From an uncultured Pelosinus sp. (GTDB taxonomy: Bacteria; Bacillota; Negativicutes; Sporomusales; Acetonemataceae), in contig UQPB01000053.1 in NCBI GenBank assembly GCA_900542835.1, positions 1 through 21,446 of the forward strand: DNA of 21,446 bases, given 5' to 3'. Both the position numbers and the translations under genes were made by a program. Under the pieces are notes generated by a model that did no database searches, was not told where the DNA came from, and saw nothing but the letters and a program-made list of their open reading frames with translations. Of this stretch, positions 1 to 7,904 are shown piece after piece; the first letter of the stretch is position 1; each line of letters opens with the position of its first letter.

Positions 1-5
1 TCAAT

Positions 6-13
6 CCCCTTTC
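6..13 (-). promoter_or_regulatory. Likely ribosome binding site of a gene starting beyond the left edge
   Basis: On the minus strand the sequence GAAAGGGG lies 6 to 13 bases downstream of the stop codon of the carboxyltransferase gene, and no start codon with proper spacing lies inside the window. This suggests that another minus-strand gene starts just outside. In Negativicutes the neighbours of this subunit are often the other decarboxylase subunits, but that is inference only. Confidence 0.35.
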
Positions 14-19
14 TCTGGG

Positions 20-1549
20 TTATAGCGGAATATTGCCGTGTTTCTTGGCCGGCCGTGCTTCCCGCTTCGAAGCCAGCATACTGAGAGCCGTAATAATGCG
101 GGGGCGGGTTTCCGACGGCTCAATAATCTGATCGACGTAACCGCGTTCCGCCGCTTTGTACGGAGTCGCGAATTCGTCTACATATTGCTGGGTTTTAGCC
201 TGGGCGTCAGGATCCTTTTTGAAAATGATATTGGCCGCGCCAGCCGGTCCCATGACCGCGATTTCCGCCGTCGGCCAGGCAAAGACCTGATCGGCACCCA
301 AGTGCTGCGAGCACATGGCAATATAAGCGCCGCCGTAGGCTTTACGGGTAATGACCGTTACCTTAGGCACAGTCGCCTCGGAATAGGCATAGAGCATTTT
401 GGCGCCGTGGCGGATAATGCCGCCATATTCCTGGTCTGTCCCCGGCAGGAAGCCCGGAACGTCCACCAGCGTCACCAGCGGCAGGTTAAAGGCATCGCAG
501 GTACGGATAAAGCGGGCCGCCTTGTCCGAGGCGCTGATATCCAGGCAGCCGGCCATATAGGAGGGCTGACTGGCGATAATGCCAACCGTCTGTCCGTCAA
601 AACGGGCAAAGCAGGTAATAACGTTTTTGCCAAAATGCTGCAGAACCTCGTAGTATTCGCCTTTATCAACAATCCTGGCGATGATATCCAGCATGTTGTA
701 GGGCATATTGGGATTATCGGGAATCAGCGTATTCAGTTCGGCGTCGGCGCGATGCGGCGAATCACCGCTATCGACAAGCGGCGCCTCTTCCAGATTGTTG
801 CTGGGCAGGAAGCTTAACAGGTAGCGGATCTGCCGCAGGCAGTCCTCTTCACTGTCGGCAGCGAAATGGGCGACACCGGATACGGAATTATGAGTCATAG
901 CGCCGCCCAGTTGTTCGGCGGTTACTTCCTCCGCCGTCACCGATTTGATGACCTGCGGTCCGGTAATAAACATTTGGCTGGTATTTTTGACCATATAGAT
1001 AAAGTCAGTCAAGGCCGGCGAATAAACCGCGCCGCCGGCGCATGGCCCCATGATCGCCGAAATTTGCGGTACAACCCCCGAGGCATGCGTATTGCGGAGA
1101 AAGATCTCGCCGAAGCCGGCAAGGGCGTCAACAGCCTCTTGAATGCGAGCGCCGCCGGAATCATTGATGCCGATAACCGGGGCTCCCATTTTCAGCGCCA
1201 GATCCTGCACCTTGACAATCTTGGCCGCGTGCATTTCACCTAAGGAACCGCCTTCAACCGTAAAATCCTGGGCAAATACGTAGACCAGCCGGCCGTCAAT
1301 CGTGCCATAGCCGGTTACTACACCTTCGCCGGGAAGCTCCTTTTTCTCCATACCGAAATTGAAGCAGCGGTGACGGATAAACTGATCAAGCTCAACAAAC
1401 GTGCCGGGATCAAGCAGCAAATCAATCCGTTCCCGCGCGGTTTTCTTGCCGGCGGCATGCTGCTTATCAATGCGTTTCTGGCCGCCGCCCTGTTTAATTG
1501 CCTGCTGCTTGGCCCGTACCTGTTCAATCTTTTGCTGTACTGTTGCCAT
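20..1549 (-). CDS. mmdA: Acyl-CoA carboxyltransferase subunit, methylmalonyl-CoA decarboxylase alpha type
   Basis: This 509-residue protein is a complete crotonase-fold carboxyltransferase of the PccB/MmdA family, which moves a carboxyl group between an acyl-CoA and biotin. Residues 30-260 form the N-terminal half with the oxyanion-hole motif GPCAGGAVYSPA. The C-terminal half carries the second one, AYGGAYIAMCS. It ends in KKHGNIPL, as is usual for MmdA and PccB proteins. The length fits MmdA, the cytosolic subunit of the sodium-pumping methylmalonyl-CoA decarboxylase. The ATG is preceded by GGAGGTG. It follows the CoA-transferase gene after 56 bases with no terminator, so the two are probably one operon. 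The biotin carrier and membrane subunits are not in the window, so a transcarboxylase or propionyl-CoA carboxylase role is not excluded. The family is certain; the exact acyl-CoA is inferred. Confidence 0.88.
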   Translation of the reverse strand: MATVQQKIEQVRAKQQAIKQGGGQKRIDKQHAAGKKTARERIDLLLDPGTFVELDQFIRHRCFNFGMEKKELPGEGVVTGYGTIDGRLVYVFAQDFTVEGGSLGEMHAAKIVKVQDLALKMGAPVIGINDSGGARIQEAVDALAGFGEIFLRNTHASGVVPQISAIMGPCAGGAVYSPALTDFIYMVKNTSQMFITGPQVIKSVTAEEVTAEQLGGAMTHNSVSGVAHFAADSEEDCLRQIRYLLSFLPSNNLEEAPLVDSGDSPHRADAELNTLIPDNPNMPYNMLDIIARIVDKGEYYEVLQHFGKNVITCFARFDGQTVGIIASQPSYMAGCLDISASDKAARFIRTCDAFNLPLVTLVDVPGFLPGTDQEYGGIIRHGAKMLYAYSEATVPKVTVITRKAYGGAYIAMCSQHLGADQVFAWPTAEIAVMGPAGAANIIFKKDPDAQAKTQQYVDEFATPYKAAERGYVDQIIEPSETRPRIITALSMLASKREARPAKKHGNIPL

Positions 1550-1605
1550 ACTGCACCTCCATAATAGGGAGCCGGCCCAACCGACCCGGCCCCCGCTTTA
1601 ACCGA

Positions 1606-2790
1606 CTAGTTGTTCGATTCCGCGAAAAATGCCTTGGTCTTTGCCTCATCCCAGCCCAGCAATTCCTTAAGAATCTCAGCCGCATGCTGTCCCAGCAGCG
1701 GTGCCGGCCGTTCGATCGAGCCGGGAGTCAGGGAGAGTTTAACCGGTACGCCAGGCATTTTCAGCTTGCCGGCCACCGGATGTTCCACTTCCACAATCAT
1801 TTCGCGGGCCGCGACCTGGGGATCATTGACAATCTTGTCAACAGTGTTGATCGGGGCGCACGGCAAGCCGGCAGCCTCCAGCAGTTCCAGCCAGGCGGCA
1901 ATGGTTTTTTGCTTAAACTCACCATTGAGGATCTCTGCCAGCTCATTGACGTTATTAGTCCGGTCGGCATTAGTGGCAAAACGGGGATCAGCGATCAGTT
2001 CAGGCCGTTCCAGCACATTGCAGAGTTTTTCCCACAGCCGCGCATTGCCGGCGCCAACAATCAGATAGCCGTCCTTGGCGTTGAAGGAGGAGAACGGGGT
2101 AATCGACGGATGCCGGTTGCCGAGCGGTCCGGGAACAACGCCGGAGGTCACGTAACGGGCAATCGCGTTTTCCAGAATGGCAATCTGGCAGTCCAGCATG
2201 CCGACATCAACCTTCTGGCCGAGACCGGTGCGTTCGCGGTGGTACAGAGCCACCATCGTGCCATAAGCGGTAAAGATGCCGGCAACTACGTCGCCGACGG
2301 AAGCGCCGACCCGGGTGGGATCGCCGTTTTCCGAACCGGTGATGCTCATGATGCCGCCCATCGCCTGCACGATGATATCATAAGCCGGTTTCGTTTTATA
2401 AGGGCCTGTTTGTCCAAAGCCGGAGCAGGCCACATAAATAAGCTTGGGATTGATTTCCTTCAATACATCATAACCCAAGCCGAATTTTTCCATCGTTCCC
2501 GGACGATAGTTCTCGACAACAACATCAGCCTGTTTAACCATTTCTTTAAACAGATCGCACTCAGCCTGCCGTTTGAAATTCAGTTCAATCGAACGCTTAT
2601 TGCGGTTAAGGCTCATGAAGTAAGCGCTTTCTTTGCCGATAAACGGTCCGAAGGCACGCGAATCATCGCCGACTTTCGGCGGTTCAATCTTGATTACATC
2701 TGCGCCGTAATCCGCCAGCATCATGGTGGCGTAAGGACCTGCCAGCACCCGGCTGACATCCAGCACGCGAATTCCTTCTAATGATTTCAT
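1606..2790 (-). CDS. Class III (CaiB/BaiF family) CoA-transferase
   Basis: This 394-residue protein belongs to family III CoA-transferases, which move CoA between carboxylic acids through an aspartyl-CoA anhydride. The N-terminus LEGIRVLDVSRVLAGPY is the family signature. VGDVVAGIF places an aspartate at residue 167, where formyl-CoA transferase has its catalytic Asp169. TGLGQKVDVGMLD follows as expected. The length is typical. The ATG has GGAGAGAT upstream. It is first in an operon with the carboxyltransferase subunit, which suggests that it loads a dicarboxylic or short-chain acid onto CoA for decarboxylation. The substrate (succinate, malonate, methylmalonate or other) cannot be read from the sequence. 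Confidence 0.88.
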   Translation of the reverse strand: MKSLEGIRVLDVSRVLAGPYATMMLADYGADVIKIEPPKVGDDSRAFGPFIGKESAYFMSLNRNKRSIELNFKRQAECDLFKEMVKQADVVVENYRPGTMEKFGLGYDVLKEINPKLIYVACSGFGQTGPYKTKPAYDIIVQAMGGIMSITGSENGDPTRVGASVGDVVAGIFTAYGTMVALYHRERTGLGQKVDVGMLDCQIAILENAIARYVTSGVVPGPLGNRHPSITPFSSFNAKDGYLIVGAGNARLWEKLCNVLERPELIADPRFATNADRTNNVNELAEILNGEFKQKTIAAWLELLEAAGLPCAPINTVDKIVNDPQVAAREMIVEVEHPVAGKLKMPGVPVKLSLTPGSIERPAPLLGQHAAEILKELLGWDEAKTKAFFAESNN

Positions 2791-2832
2791 CTGACATCTC
2801 TCCTTTATTCGAACAGACTTTTAACCGCCTTT

Positions 2833-2838
2833 ATTATA
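2833..2838 (-). promoter_or_regulatory. Probable -10 element of the CoA-transferase operon
   Basis: The minus strand reads TATAAT, a consensus -10 box, about 43 bases upstream of the CoA-transferase ATG. No good -35 hexamer is seen at 16-18 bases, so this would be a -10-dominated or regulated promoter. Confidence 0.45.
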
Positions 2839-2849
2839 GTACGCGTCAC

Positions 2850-3050
2850 TGGCAAGAAAAGATTTTTCGACTCAAGATACCAAAACTGACACATTTCGCG
2901 CCGTATTTCCGTTCCCGAAAAAGCAACCGCCACAGACGCAAATTGCCACCTCCGCACCCTCCCGTTTATCCGCTGTCCCCTACGTGGACTCGCCTTCCCC
3001 TTCCGGCTTCGGGAGCGCCACCCCTGAAAGATATCGCCGGACAAAATAAA
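2850..3050. other. Non-coding gap between the CoA-transferase promoter and the LytTR terminator
   Basis: About 200 bases with no convincing gene. The open frames here lack ribosome sites and have low-complexity composition. The minus strand is purine- and G-rich with several short GGGG and GGAGG runs. I checked by eye for a cobalamin, TPP or c-di-GMP riboswitch core and found none that fits. Confidence 0.4.
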
Positions 3051-3100
3051 GATGGAGCTGTCGTCAAACGCAATCCCCGGCGTTTGATGACAACTCCATC
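3043..3100 (-). terminator. Rho-independent terminator of the LytS/LytTR operon
   Basis: Arms 3051-3071 and 3080-3100 pair over 21 positions with one wobble and one mismatch around an 8-base loop. Read on the minus strand, the hairpin is followed by TTTATTTT. It lies 24 bases downstream of the response-regulator stop codon. Confidence 0.85.
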
Positions 3101-3124
3101 AAAACTATTTCCAATCAGCAAGGA

Positions 3125-3865
3125 TTAGATTCCCATCGCCTGATTGAATTCCTTAATATAATGCTTGGCTACCGGTATATCTTCAACCGGACAACCGTCC
3201 AGCACCAGCACATAGGTGTTATTGAACCAGGGAACGATCTCCCTTACCTTGCTGATATTGACCAGATAGCTTTTATGCGTCCGTAAAAAGCCGGATCGCT
3301 CCAGGCGCTGCTGAATTTGCTTCAACGCCATATTGGAAATAAAATCGCCCTTGGTTGTACATAGCACCGCTTTTCGCTTTTGCTCCGATTTCACGAAAAA
3401 AATTTCCTCCGGCTGCAGTACCAGCAGCCGGTCGTTATGCCAGACCGGCATCCGTACCGGATCCGGCGTTTTATCAAGAAAGAATGAATCCGGTTCCGCC
3501 TCATCCCGCGTCAGCCGTTCCACCGTCAATTCCAGCCGCTCTTTGGAATAGGGCTTCAGTACATAGTCCACGGCATTCAGTTCAAACGCCTTTACGGCAA
3601 ATTCGCTGAAACCGGTCGTAAATACGATTTTCGGCGGCCGGGGCAGCCGCTTGATCTTAGCGGCGATCGCCAGTCCCTCATCCGGCGTCCGCATATGCAC
3701 ATCCAGAAAAATGGCGTCCACTTCCTGCGAACCGGCAAGCGCATAAGCCTCTTCGCCATTCTTGCATTCGCCGACAATAACAATATTGGTAATCTCTTCA
3801 AAAATGCAGCGTAACTCCTGGCGGGCGGGAAATTCATCATCGACAATAACTACTCTAAGCGCCAT
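3125..3865 (-). CDS. LytTR-family response regulator
   Basis: This 246-residue protein is a two-component response regulator of the LytR/AlgR type. Residues 1-120 form the receiver domain, with the acidic pair D9/D10, the phospho-acceptor D55 in IFLDVHM and the conserved K104 in VLKPYS. Residues from about 138 to 246 form a LytTR DNA-binding domain, with FFVKSEQKRKAVL and SGFLRTHKSYLVNI as hallmarks. The gene overlaps the 3' end of the kinase gene by 11 bases, so the two are translated together. The target genes are not evident. No lrgAB, cstA or other usual LytSR target lies beside it. Confidence 0.92.
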   Translation of the reverse strand: MALRVVIVDDEFPARQELRCIFEEITNIVIVGECKNGEEAYALAGSQEVDAIFLDVHMRTPDEGLAIAAKIKRLPRPPKIVFTTGFSEFAVKAFELNAVDYVLKPYSKERLELTVERLTRDEAEPDSFFLDKTPDPVRMPVWHNDRLLVLQPEEIFFVKSEQKRKAVLCTTKGDFISNMALKQIQQRLERSGFLRTHKSYLVNISKVREIVPWFNNTYVLVLDGCPVEDIPVAKHYIKEFNQAMGI

Positions 3866-5549
3866 ACTCCAGCTCCTTCCGTTGCGGAATAATTAAAGAC
3901 ACTTTCGTGCCCTTGCCCTGCCCGCTGCTAATCTTGAGTCCGTAATCCGGCCCGTAAACAGCGGTCAACCGCCGGTGCACGTTGGAAAGACCGATAGAGG
4001 TCCGCTGCGGATCCTCTGCCAGCACGCCGGCGGCAAACGCCGGCGGCATGCCGACACCGTCATCCTCCACCGTCAGCCTGACACCTTCCGGCAGGCATTC
4101 ACCGCTGATCAGGATGCGTCCGCCCTCATCCTTGGGCGTCAGACCATGCTTGACCGCGTTTTCGACCAGCGGCTGCAGGATCAGCGGCGGCAGCATCGGG
4201 TCGCAGGCAGGATCGATATGATAAGCGATCTGCAGCCGGCCTTCAAACCGGGCCATTTCGATCTTGATATAATCATCTACGTATTGTAATTCTTTATTCA
4301 GGGTGACAAAGCTGTCGGGGGCAACCAGATGGTTGCGATAATAATTGCCGAGATGGCCAATCAGCCGTTTCGCCGTTTCCGGCTGTTTACGGCAATAATA
4401 GCTGATCGTATTCAGGGCGTTAAATAAAAAGTGGGGATTAATCTGCGCCTGCAGCGCCTTAACCTCGGCACTGACCAGCAGCTTGGCCTGACGCTCGCCT
4501 TTGCTGATGGCTAACTGGGTGGAAATCAGATTAGCCAGGCCGCGGGCCAGCTCGGTCTCAAATAAAGAGATATGGTTCTCTTCCCGCTTGTAGAGAACCA
4601 GCGAGCCGATAAGCTGGGAACCGTCCCGCAGCGGCACGGCAATTTGCGAGGCGGAAAGCAGCAGCGAGCCTTCCCGGCCGGCGGCGTGAGGCGCGGCGGC
4701 ATCGCAGCCGTCGAGCAGGCCGGCAATAATCGAGCCGACAGCAATATCATCGCCGCCTCGCCGTTCGCCGCCGACGAACGCCAGCATCCGTTCCCGGGAG
4801 GTAATGCCGACAGCGGCGAGGTGCTCGACCTCACCGTAGATAATGTTGGCCGTTTCCAGCGCCGACCGCTCATCCAACCCATTGCGTAAAAAGCTCATCG
4901 TCTTATTGGCAATGCGCAGCACCAGTTTGGCGGCAAAGGCTTCCGTCTTTTCCTGGGCCCGGTAAGCATCCTCCAACAGGCCGATAAACATGGCAATGCC
5001 GATCGGGTTTGTCAGCATCATTGCCGGCGCGATATTTACCACCAGATTGACAGCCCGCGGCGTATCCTCGACAAACAGCATCAACAGCAGCATGTGCAGC
5101 GATTCCAGTACGACGCCGGCGGCCAGGGCGTAGCGCCACTGTTCTTTCTTAGTTCTCATCCCACTATGCGCAAGACCGGCTAAGGCACCTTGCAGCACTG
5201 TTATACTGCCGCTGACTGACGCGGAAACGCCGCCGCCGTCCAAAAAGCGGTGCAAACCGGCAATGATACCGGAGCCAATGCCGACGACAGGTCCGCCGAC
5301 CAGGCCGCCGACAATCACGCCGACGGCGCGTGTGTTGGCAATCCCCTCCTGCACCACAATCCCGAAATAGGTTCCCAGAACGCCCAGAATGCCGAACACG
5401 GCCGCCAGAAACAGCTTGCCTCGCGTTGAGGTATTATAACGCATCATGGCATGGCGCAAAATCTGCGTTTTATTTAAAACAAAGACAAAAACCAGTGTCA
5501 GGGATAAAGCCATCCAGAGATACTGCGTCATGTAGCCGTATGAAACCAT
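3855..5549 (-). CDS. LytS-type membrane sensor histidine kinase
   Basis: This sensor kinase pairs with the downstream LytTR regulator. The N-terminal 200 residues hold about six membrane spans of the 5TM-LYT sensor type, with Gly-rich GGLVGGPVVGIGSGIIAGLH. A GAF-like region follows at about 225-355. The kinase core begins near 365, with phospho-acceptor His in NPHFLFNALNTISYY (residue 376 counted from the upstream GTG). The N box is LQPLVENAVKHGL and the G box DDGVGMP. The open frame reaches a GTG at 5558, but its GGAG is only one base away. The ATG at 5549 has GGAG eight bases upstream and is preferred, giving 564 residues. The ligand is unknown; relatives sense pyruvate or membrane state. 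Confidence 0.9.
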   Translation of the reverse strand: MVSYGYMTQYLWMALSLTLVFVFVLNKTQILRHAMMRYNTSTRGKLFLAAVFGILGVLGTYFGIVVQEGIANTRAVGVIVGGLVGGPVVGIGSGIIAGLHRFLDGGGVSASVSGSITVLQGALAGLAHSGMRTKKEQWRYALAAGVVLESLHMLLLMLFVEDTPRAVNLVVNIAPAMMLTNPIGIAMFIGLLEDAYRAQEKTEAFAAKLVLRIANKTMSFLRNGLDERSALETANIIYGEVEHLAAVGITSRERMLAFVGGERRGGDDIAVGSIIAGLLDGCDAAAPHAAGREGSLLLSASQIAVPLRDGSQLIGSLVLYKREENHISLFETELARGLANLISTQLAISKGERQAKLLVSAEVKALQAQINPHFLFNALNTISYYCRKQPETAKRLIGHLGNYYRNHLVAPDSFVTLNKELQYVDDYIKIEMARFEGRLQIAYHIDPACDPMLPPLILQPLVENAVKHGLTPKDEGGRILISGECLPEGVRLTVEDDGVGMPPAFAAGVLAEDPQRTSIGLSNVHRRLTAVYGPDYGLKISSGQGKGTKVSLIIPQRKELEYGA

Positions 5550-5578
5550 GTCTCCCACTCCAGGTCGAAAAATGTCTA

Positions 5579-5607
5579 TTTATATAGTTCTCTGCCTAAA
5601 AGCGCAA
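5579..5607 (-). promoter_or_regulatory. Sigma-A type promoter of the LytS/LytTR operon
   Basis: On the minus strand TTGCGC (5602-5607) and TATAAA (5579-5584) are separated by exactly 17 bases. The -10 ends about 29 bases before the preferred ATG. Confidence 0.6.
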
Positions 5608-5688
5608 TCCTGCCGGTAAATTAGTCCGTTTATGTTAACAAATTCTACTTGTCCTGCTTTTATTCTCAGCCGGTTCTGCCTCCCTTGC

Positions 5689-5723
5689 AAAAAAACAACT
5701 CTCCGTTGTCAACGGAGAGTTGT
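5689..5723 (-). terminator. Rho-independent terminator of the TRIC-family gene
   Basis: A perfect 12-bp stem (5696-5707 with 5711-5722) closes a 3-base loop. On the minus strand it is followed by a run of seven T. It lies 43 bases after the stop codon of the UPF0126/TRIC gene. Confidence 0.93.
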
Positions 5724-5765
5724 CCTGAATACGCATTCGCCGGCCGGTTCCTGCCCCAAAAGCAC

Positions 5766-6410
5766 TCAGCCTGATTTACCGCCGCCGGATACGACTTTCT
5801 TTGAATCCAGCCCCAAAACCGGAAAGTTCCACTTGTATTTAATACAACAAAGGCGCAAAATGGTCGTCAAGCTGAAGCAAAGATACAAGGATAAATAACC
5901 GGGTAGATAGGGTTGAGAAAAATACAGCGCCGCAGCGCCGATAATTGCATTGATGGCGTAGACTTCCTGACGGAACACGTACGGAATCTCCTTGACAATC
6001 ATATCACGGATCACACTGCCGCCAATGCCGGTAATCACGGAAATGGTCGTGACAATAAACAGGGAGTCCAATTGATGCTGCAGGGCCAGCTTGGCACTGG
6101 TGGCGGTAAACGCGCCCAGACCAATAGCGTCAAACACCTGAATCGTATTCTGGTAACGGTCCAGCCAGCGGTAGGTAAAAAAAACACATACTGCCGCCGC
6201 GCAGCTGATCATAAAAAATGTCGGGTCGCGAAAAGTCAGCGGCGGCGTGTTGCCGATAATCACATCCCGCATGATCCCGCCGCCAATGGCGGTAATAACG
6301 GCGAGAACCAGCACGCCGAAAATATCAAGGCGATTGCGGATTCCGGTCAGAGCGCCGGAAACGGCAAACGCTACAATTCCCATGATTTCAAATACATTCC
6401 ACGCTGTCAT
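5766..6410 (-). CDS. TRIC/UPF0126 (YadS/YicG) family membrane protein, probable cation channel
   Basis: The protein is 214 residues from the chosen ATG, with about seven hydrophobic spans. It contains the two-fold repeat of the UPF0126 family: ITAIGGGIMRDVIIGNTPP near residue 40 and ITGIGGSVIRDMIVKEIPYVF near residue 127. Bacterial members fold like trimeric intracellular cation channels and conduct potassium in studied cases; some have been linked to glycine uptake. The open frame runs 36 codons further upstream, but that part is basic and unlike the family. AGAGGGA lies just before the internal ATG, so the start at 6410 is preferred. It is a single gene with its own terminator, divergent from the DMT transporter. 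Confidence 0.88.
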   Translation of the reverse strand: MTAWNVFEIMGIVAFAVSGALTGIRNRLDIFGVLVLAVITAIGGGIMRDVIIGNTPPLTFRDPTFFMISCAAAVCVFFTYRWLDRYQNTIQVFDAIGLGAFTATSAKLALQHQLDSLFIVTTISVITGIGGSVIRDMIVKEIPYVFRQEVYAINAIIGAAALYFSQPYLPGYLSLYLCFSLTTILRLCCIKYKWNFPVLGLDSKKVVSGGGKSG

Positions 6411-6618
6411 TATGGTCCCTCTTTTTCTTGCAATATAGCTTACTGCCGCAGCAGATGGCCGCAACGCCAACCGGCGAACCGGGGCTGCCGGCCGGCGGGA
6501 ATTCACTGCCTGCGGCACCGTAAATTCGTAGCATACATAGTATACATGACGAAAAAAAAGAATGCCATCATTTATTTATGCTTAGCAAAGTTAATTTGCT
6601 ACTGCTGCCTGTCTTTAG

Positions 6619-6627
6619 TGGTATACT
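6619..6627 (+). promoter_or_regulatory. Extended -10 promoter of the DMT transporter gene
   Basis: TG-G-TATACT forms an extended -10 element about 67 bases before the transporter start. A TTGCTA lies upstream but at 20 bases spacing, too long for a normal -35, so the extended -10 probably carries the promoter. Confidence 0.45.
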
Positions 6628-6693
6628 GGTAACGACACGCCGCTGCGGCTTGCAGACGGGCATGCCCATTTCCAAAAACGGGAGTTGAATCTA

Positions 6694-7596
6694 ATGAATC
6701 CGAGGCTTGTCTACCTCTATCTGTTTACGGCAATCAGCGCCTGGGGCAGCATGTATGTTGTCAGCAAATTCGTACTGGCGGCGGTACCGTCATTCACGGT
6801 GCTGTTTATCCGCTATCTGCTGGCGGGAGCCGCGCTGCTGCTCCTGCTAGGCCGCAGCAAGCACCCGCCAATCGAAAAAAAGGATTATAAATATATTTTC
6901 CTGGTCGGCTTTCTCGGCTATTTTCTCAGCACCGGCGCCCAGCTGCTGGGCACCTCGCTGACAGACGCGTCACTGGCGGCCTTAATTAATTCCCTCAACC
7001 CTATCTTTATCATGCTCTTCGCTGTACCTGTCCTTCACGAAAAACTCACTCTGTATAAAGGGATCTCCGTGCTGACCAGCCTTGCCGGCGTTTATATCAT
7101 TATCGGCGGCGCAGGAGAAGGCGGCCGGCTCATCGGCAGCCTGGTCTCACTGTTCTCGGTTGTCACCTGGTCGTTGACCAGCGTCGCCCTGCGCCAGGTA
7201 ATGCAAAAGTACAATCCGCTGTTAATTACAGCCTATGGCATGCTGGTCGCGATCGTCTGCTCGCTGCCGGTGGCACTTCTTGAGCTGAGCAACGCACCGC
7301 AGGCACGCCAGGCGCTGTTTGATCCGGCGATTATCGGCGGCCTCATTTATATCGGTTTGATCTGTACCGCGCTGGCCCATTTCCTCTGGAATAAAAGCCT
7401 GTCCATAATCGAAGCCGGCAGCTGCGCCCTGTTTTACCCGCTGCAGCCGCTGACGGCAGCCTTCTTAGGCTTTCTGTTTCTGGACGAAAAGCTGACATTT
7501 GCTTTTTTCAGCGGCGGCGGACTGATTGTCAGCGGCATTCTGTTCAGCGTCCTCGCCCCGGTCTATCTGCACAGATCCCAGCACGCTTCATCGTGA
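6694..7596 (+). CDS. EamA/DMT-superfamily transporter
   Basis: The protein is 300 residues from the preferred ATG and consists almost entirely of ten predicted membrane helices in two EamA repeats. The second repeat starts near residue 150. Family hallmarks include FIRYLLAGAALLLLL, ALINSLNPIFIMLFAVPVLHEKL in the first repeat and LQPLTAAFLGFLFLDEKLT near the end. Members export amino acids, nucleobases or drug-like metabolites; the substrate cannot be read here. GGGAG is 9 bases before the ATG at 6694. An upstream TTG at 6685 abuts the ribosome site and is unlikely. Confidence 0.9.
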   Translation: MNPRLVYLYLFTAISAWGSMYVVSKFVLAAVPSFTVLFIRYLLAGAALLLLLGRSKHPPIEKKDYKYIFLVGFLGYFLSTGAQLLGTSLTDASLAALINSLNPIFIMLFAVPVLHEKLTLYKGISVLTSLAGVYIIIGGAGEGGRLIGSLVSLFSVVTWSLTSVALRQVMQKYNPLLITAYGMLVAIVCSLPVALLELSNAPQARQALFDPAIIGGLIYIGLICTALAHFLWNKSLSIIEAGSCALFYPLQPLTAAFLGFLFLDEKLTFAFFSGGGLIVSGILFSVLAPVYLHRSQHASS

Positions 7597-7610
7597 CAGA
7601 CGCGCCCGGT

Positions 7611-7657
7611 CAGCCAGTTCATGCAGTGGCCTTAAATGCCGCCGCATGAACTGGCTG
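7611..7657 (+). terminator. Hairpin terminator after the DMT transporter gene
   Basis: A perfect 14-bp stem (7611-7624 with 7644-7657) extends inward by five more pairs after one mismatch, leaving a 7-base loop. The tail TTGTTGATT is only moderately T-rich. It begins 14 bases after the stop codon. Confidence 0.65.
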
Positions 7658-7806
7658 TTGTTGATTGCGTTGCCTGCCGACCCCAATCGCTGCGGGTAAT
7701 GCCGTCAAATCAGCCAAAAAAATTCATTTCCGCTAATTTAGCCAAAATATTCTTACCGCACTTTTTTTATTTTGCCTTTAAGCATCCTTAGACTTTTTTA
7801 TACCTT

Positions 7807-7835
7807 TTGACTTTATTCGATCTTTGTTTTATACT
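7807..7835 (+). promoter_or_regulatory. Near-consensus sigma-A promoter of hsp20
   Basis: TTGACT (7807-7812) and TATACT (7830-7835) are separated by exactly 17 bases, in an AT-rich upstream region. The predicted start of transcription is near 7842, giving a leader of about 63 bases. No CIRCE element (TTAGCACTC/GAGTGCTAA) is present. Confidence 0.85.
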
Positions 7836-7841
7836 AAAACT

Positions 7842-7872
7842 AGAAACGATGCGAACAGCGTTTCTCATCGTT
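7842..7872 (+). promoter_or_regulatory. Dyads at the hsp20 transcription start or leader
   Basis: AGAAACG (7842-7848) pairs with CGTTTCT (7859-7865), and the overlapping AACGATG (7845-7851) pairs with CATCGTT (7866-7872). The two 7-bp stems cannot form at the same time. They could be an operator at the transcription start or a switching leader. Function is inferred. Confidence 0.4.
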
Positions 7873-7904
7873 ACCAATCATCACTATTTACCAGAGGGGG
7901 TTTA

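Noticed and set aside
1498..2781. 427-codon open frame on the plus strand opposite the CoA-transferase gene
   Set aside because: It is the antisense shadow of a well-supported gene. The sense protein has family motifs and a catalytic Asp; the antisense one has none.
2860..3050. Possible riboswitch (G-rich minus strand with GGGGAA and TAAACGGGAGG parts resembling a cobalamin riboswitch)
   Set aside because: The diagnostic B12 box GCCACTG is absent, the parts are out of order, and the region lies upstream of the candidate -10 for the operon.
6408..6518. Longer N-terminus of the TRIC-family protein starting at 6518
   Set aside because: The extra 36 residues are Arg/Ala-rich and unlike the family, while a ribosome site precedes the internal ATG.
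7842..7872. CIRCE (HrcA) site at hsp20
   Set aside because: The dyad is AGAAACG-N10-CGTTTCT, not TTAGCACTC-N9-GAGTGCTAA.
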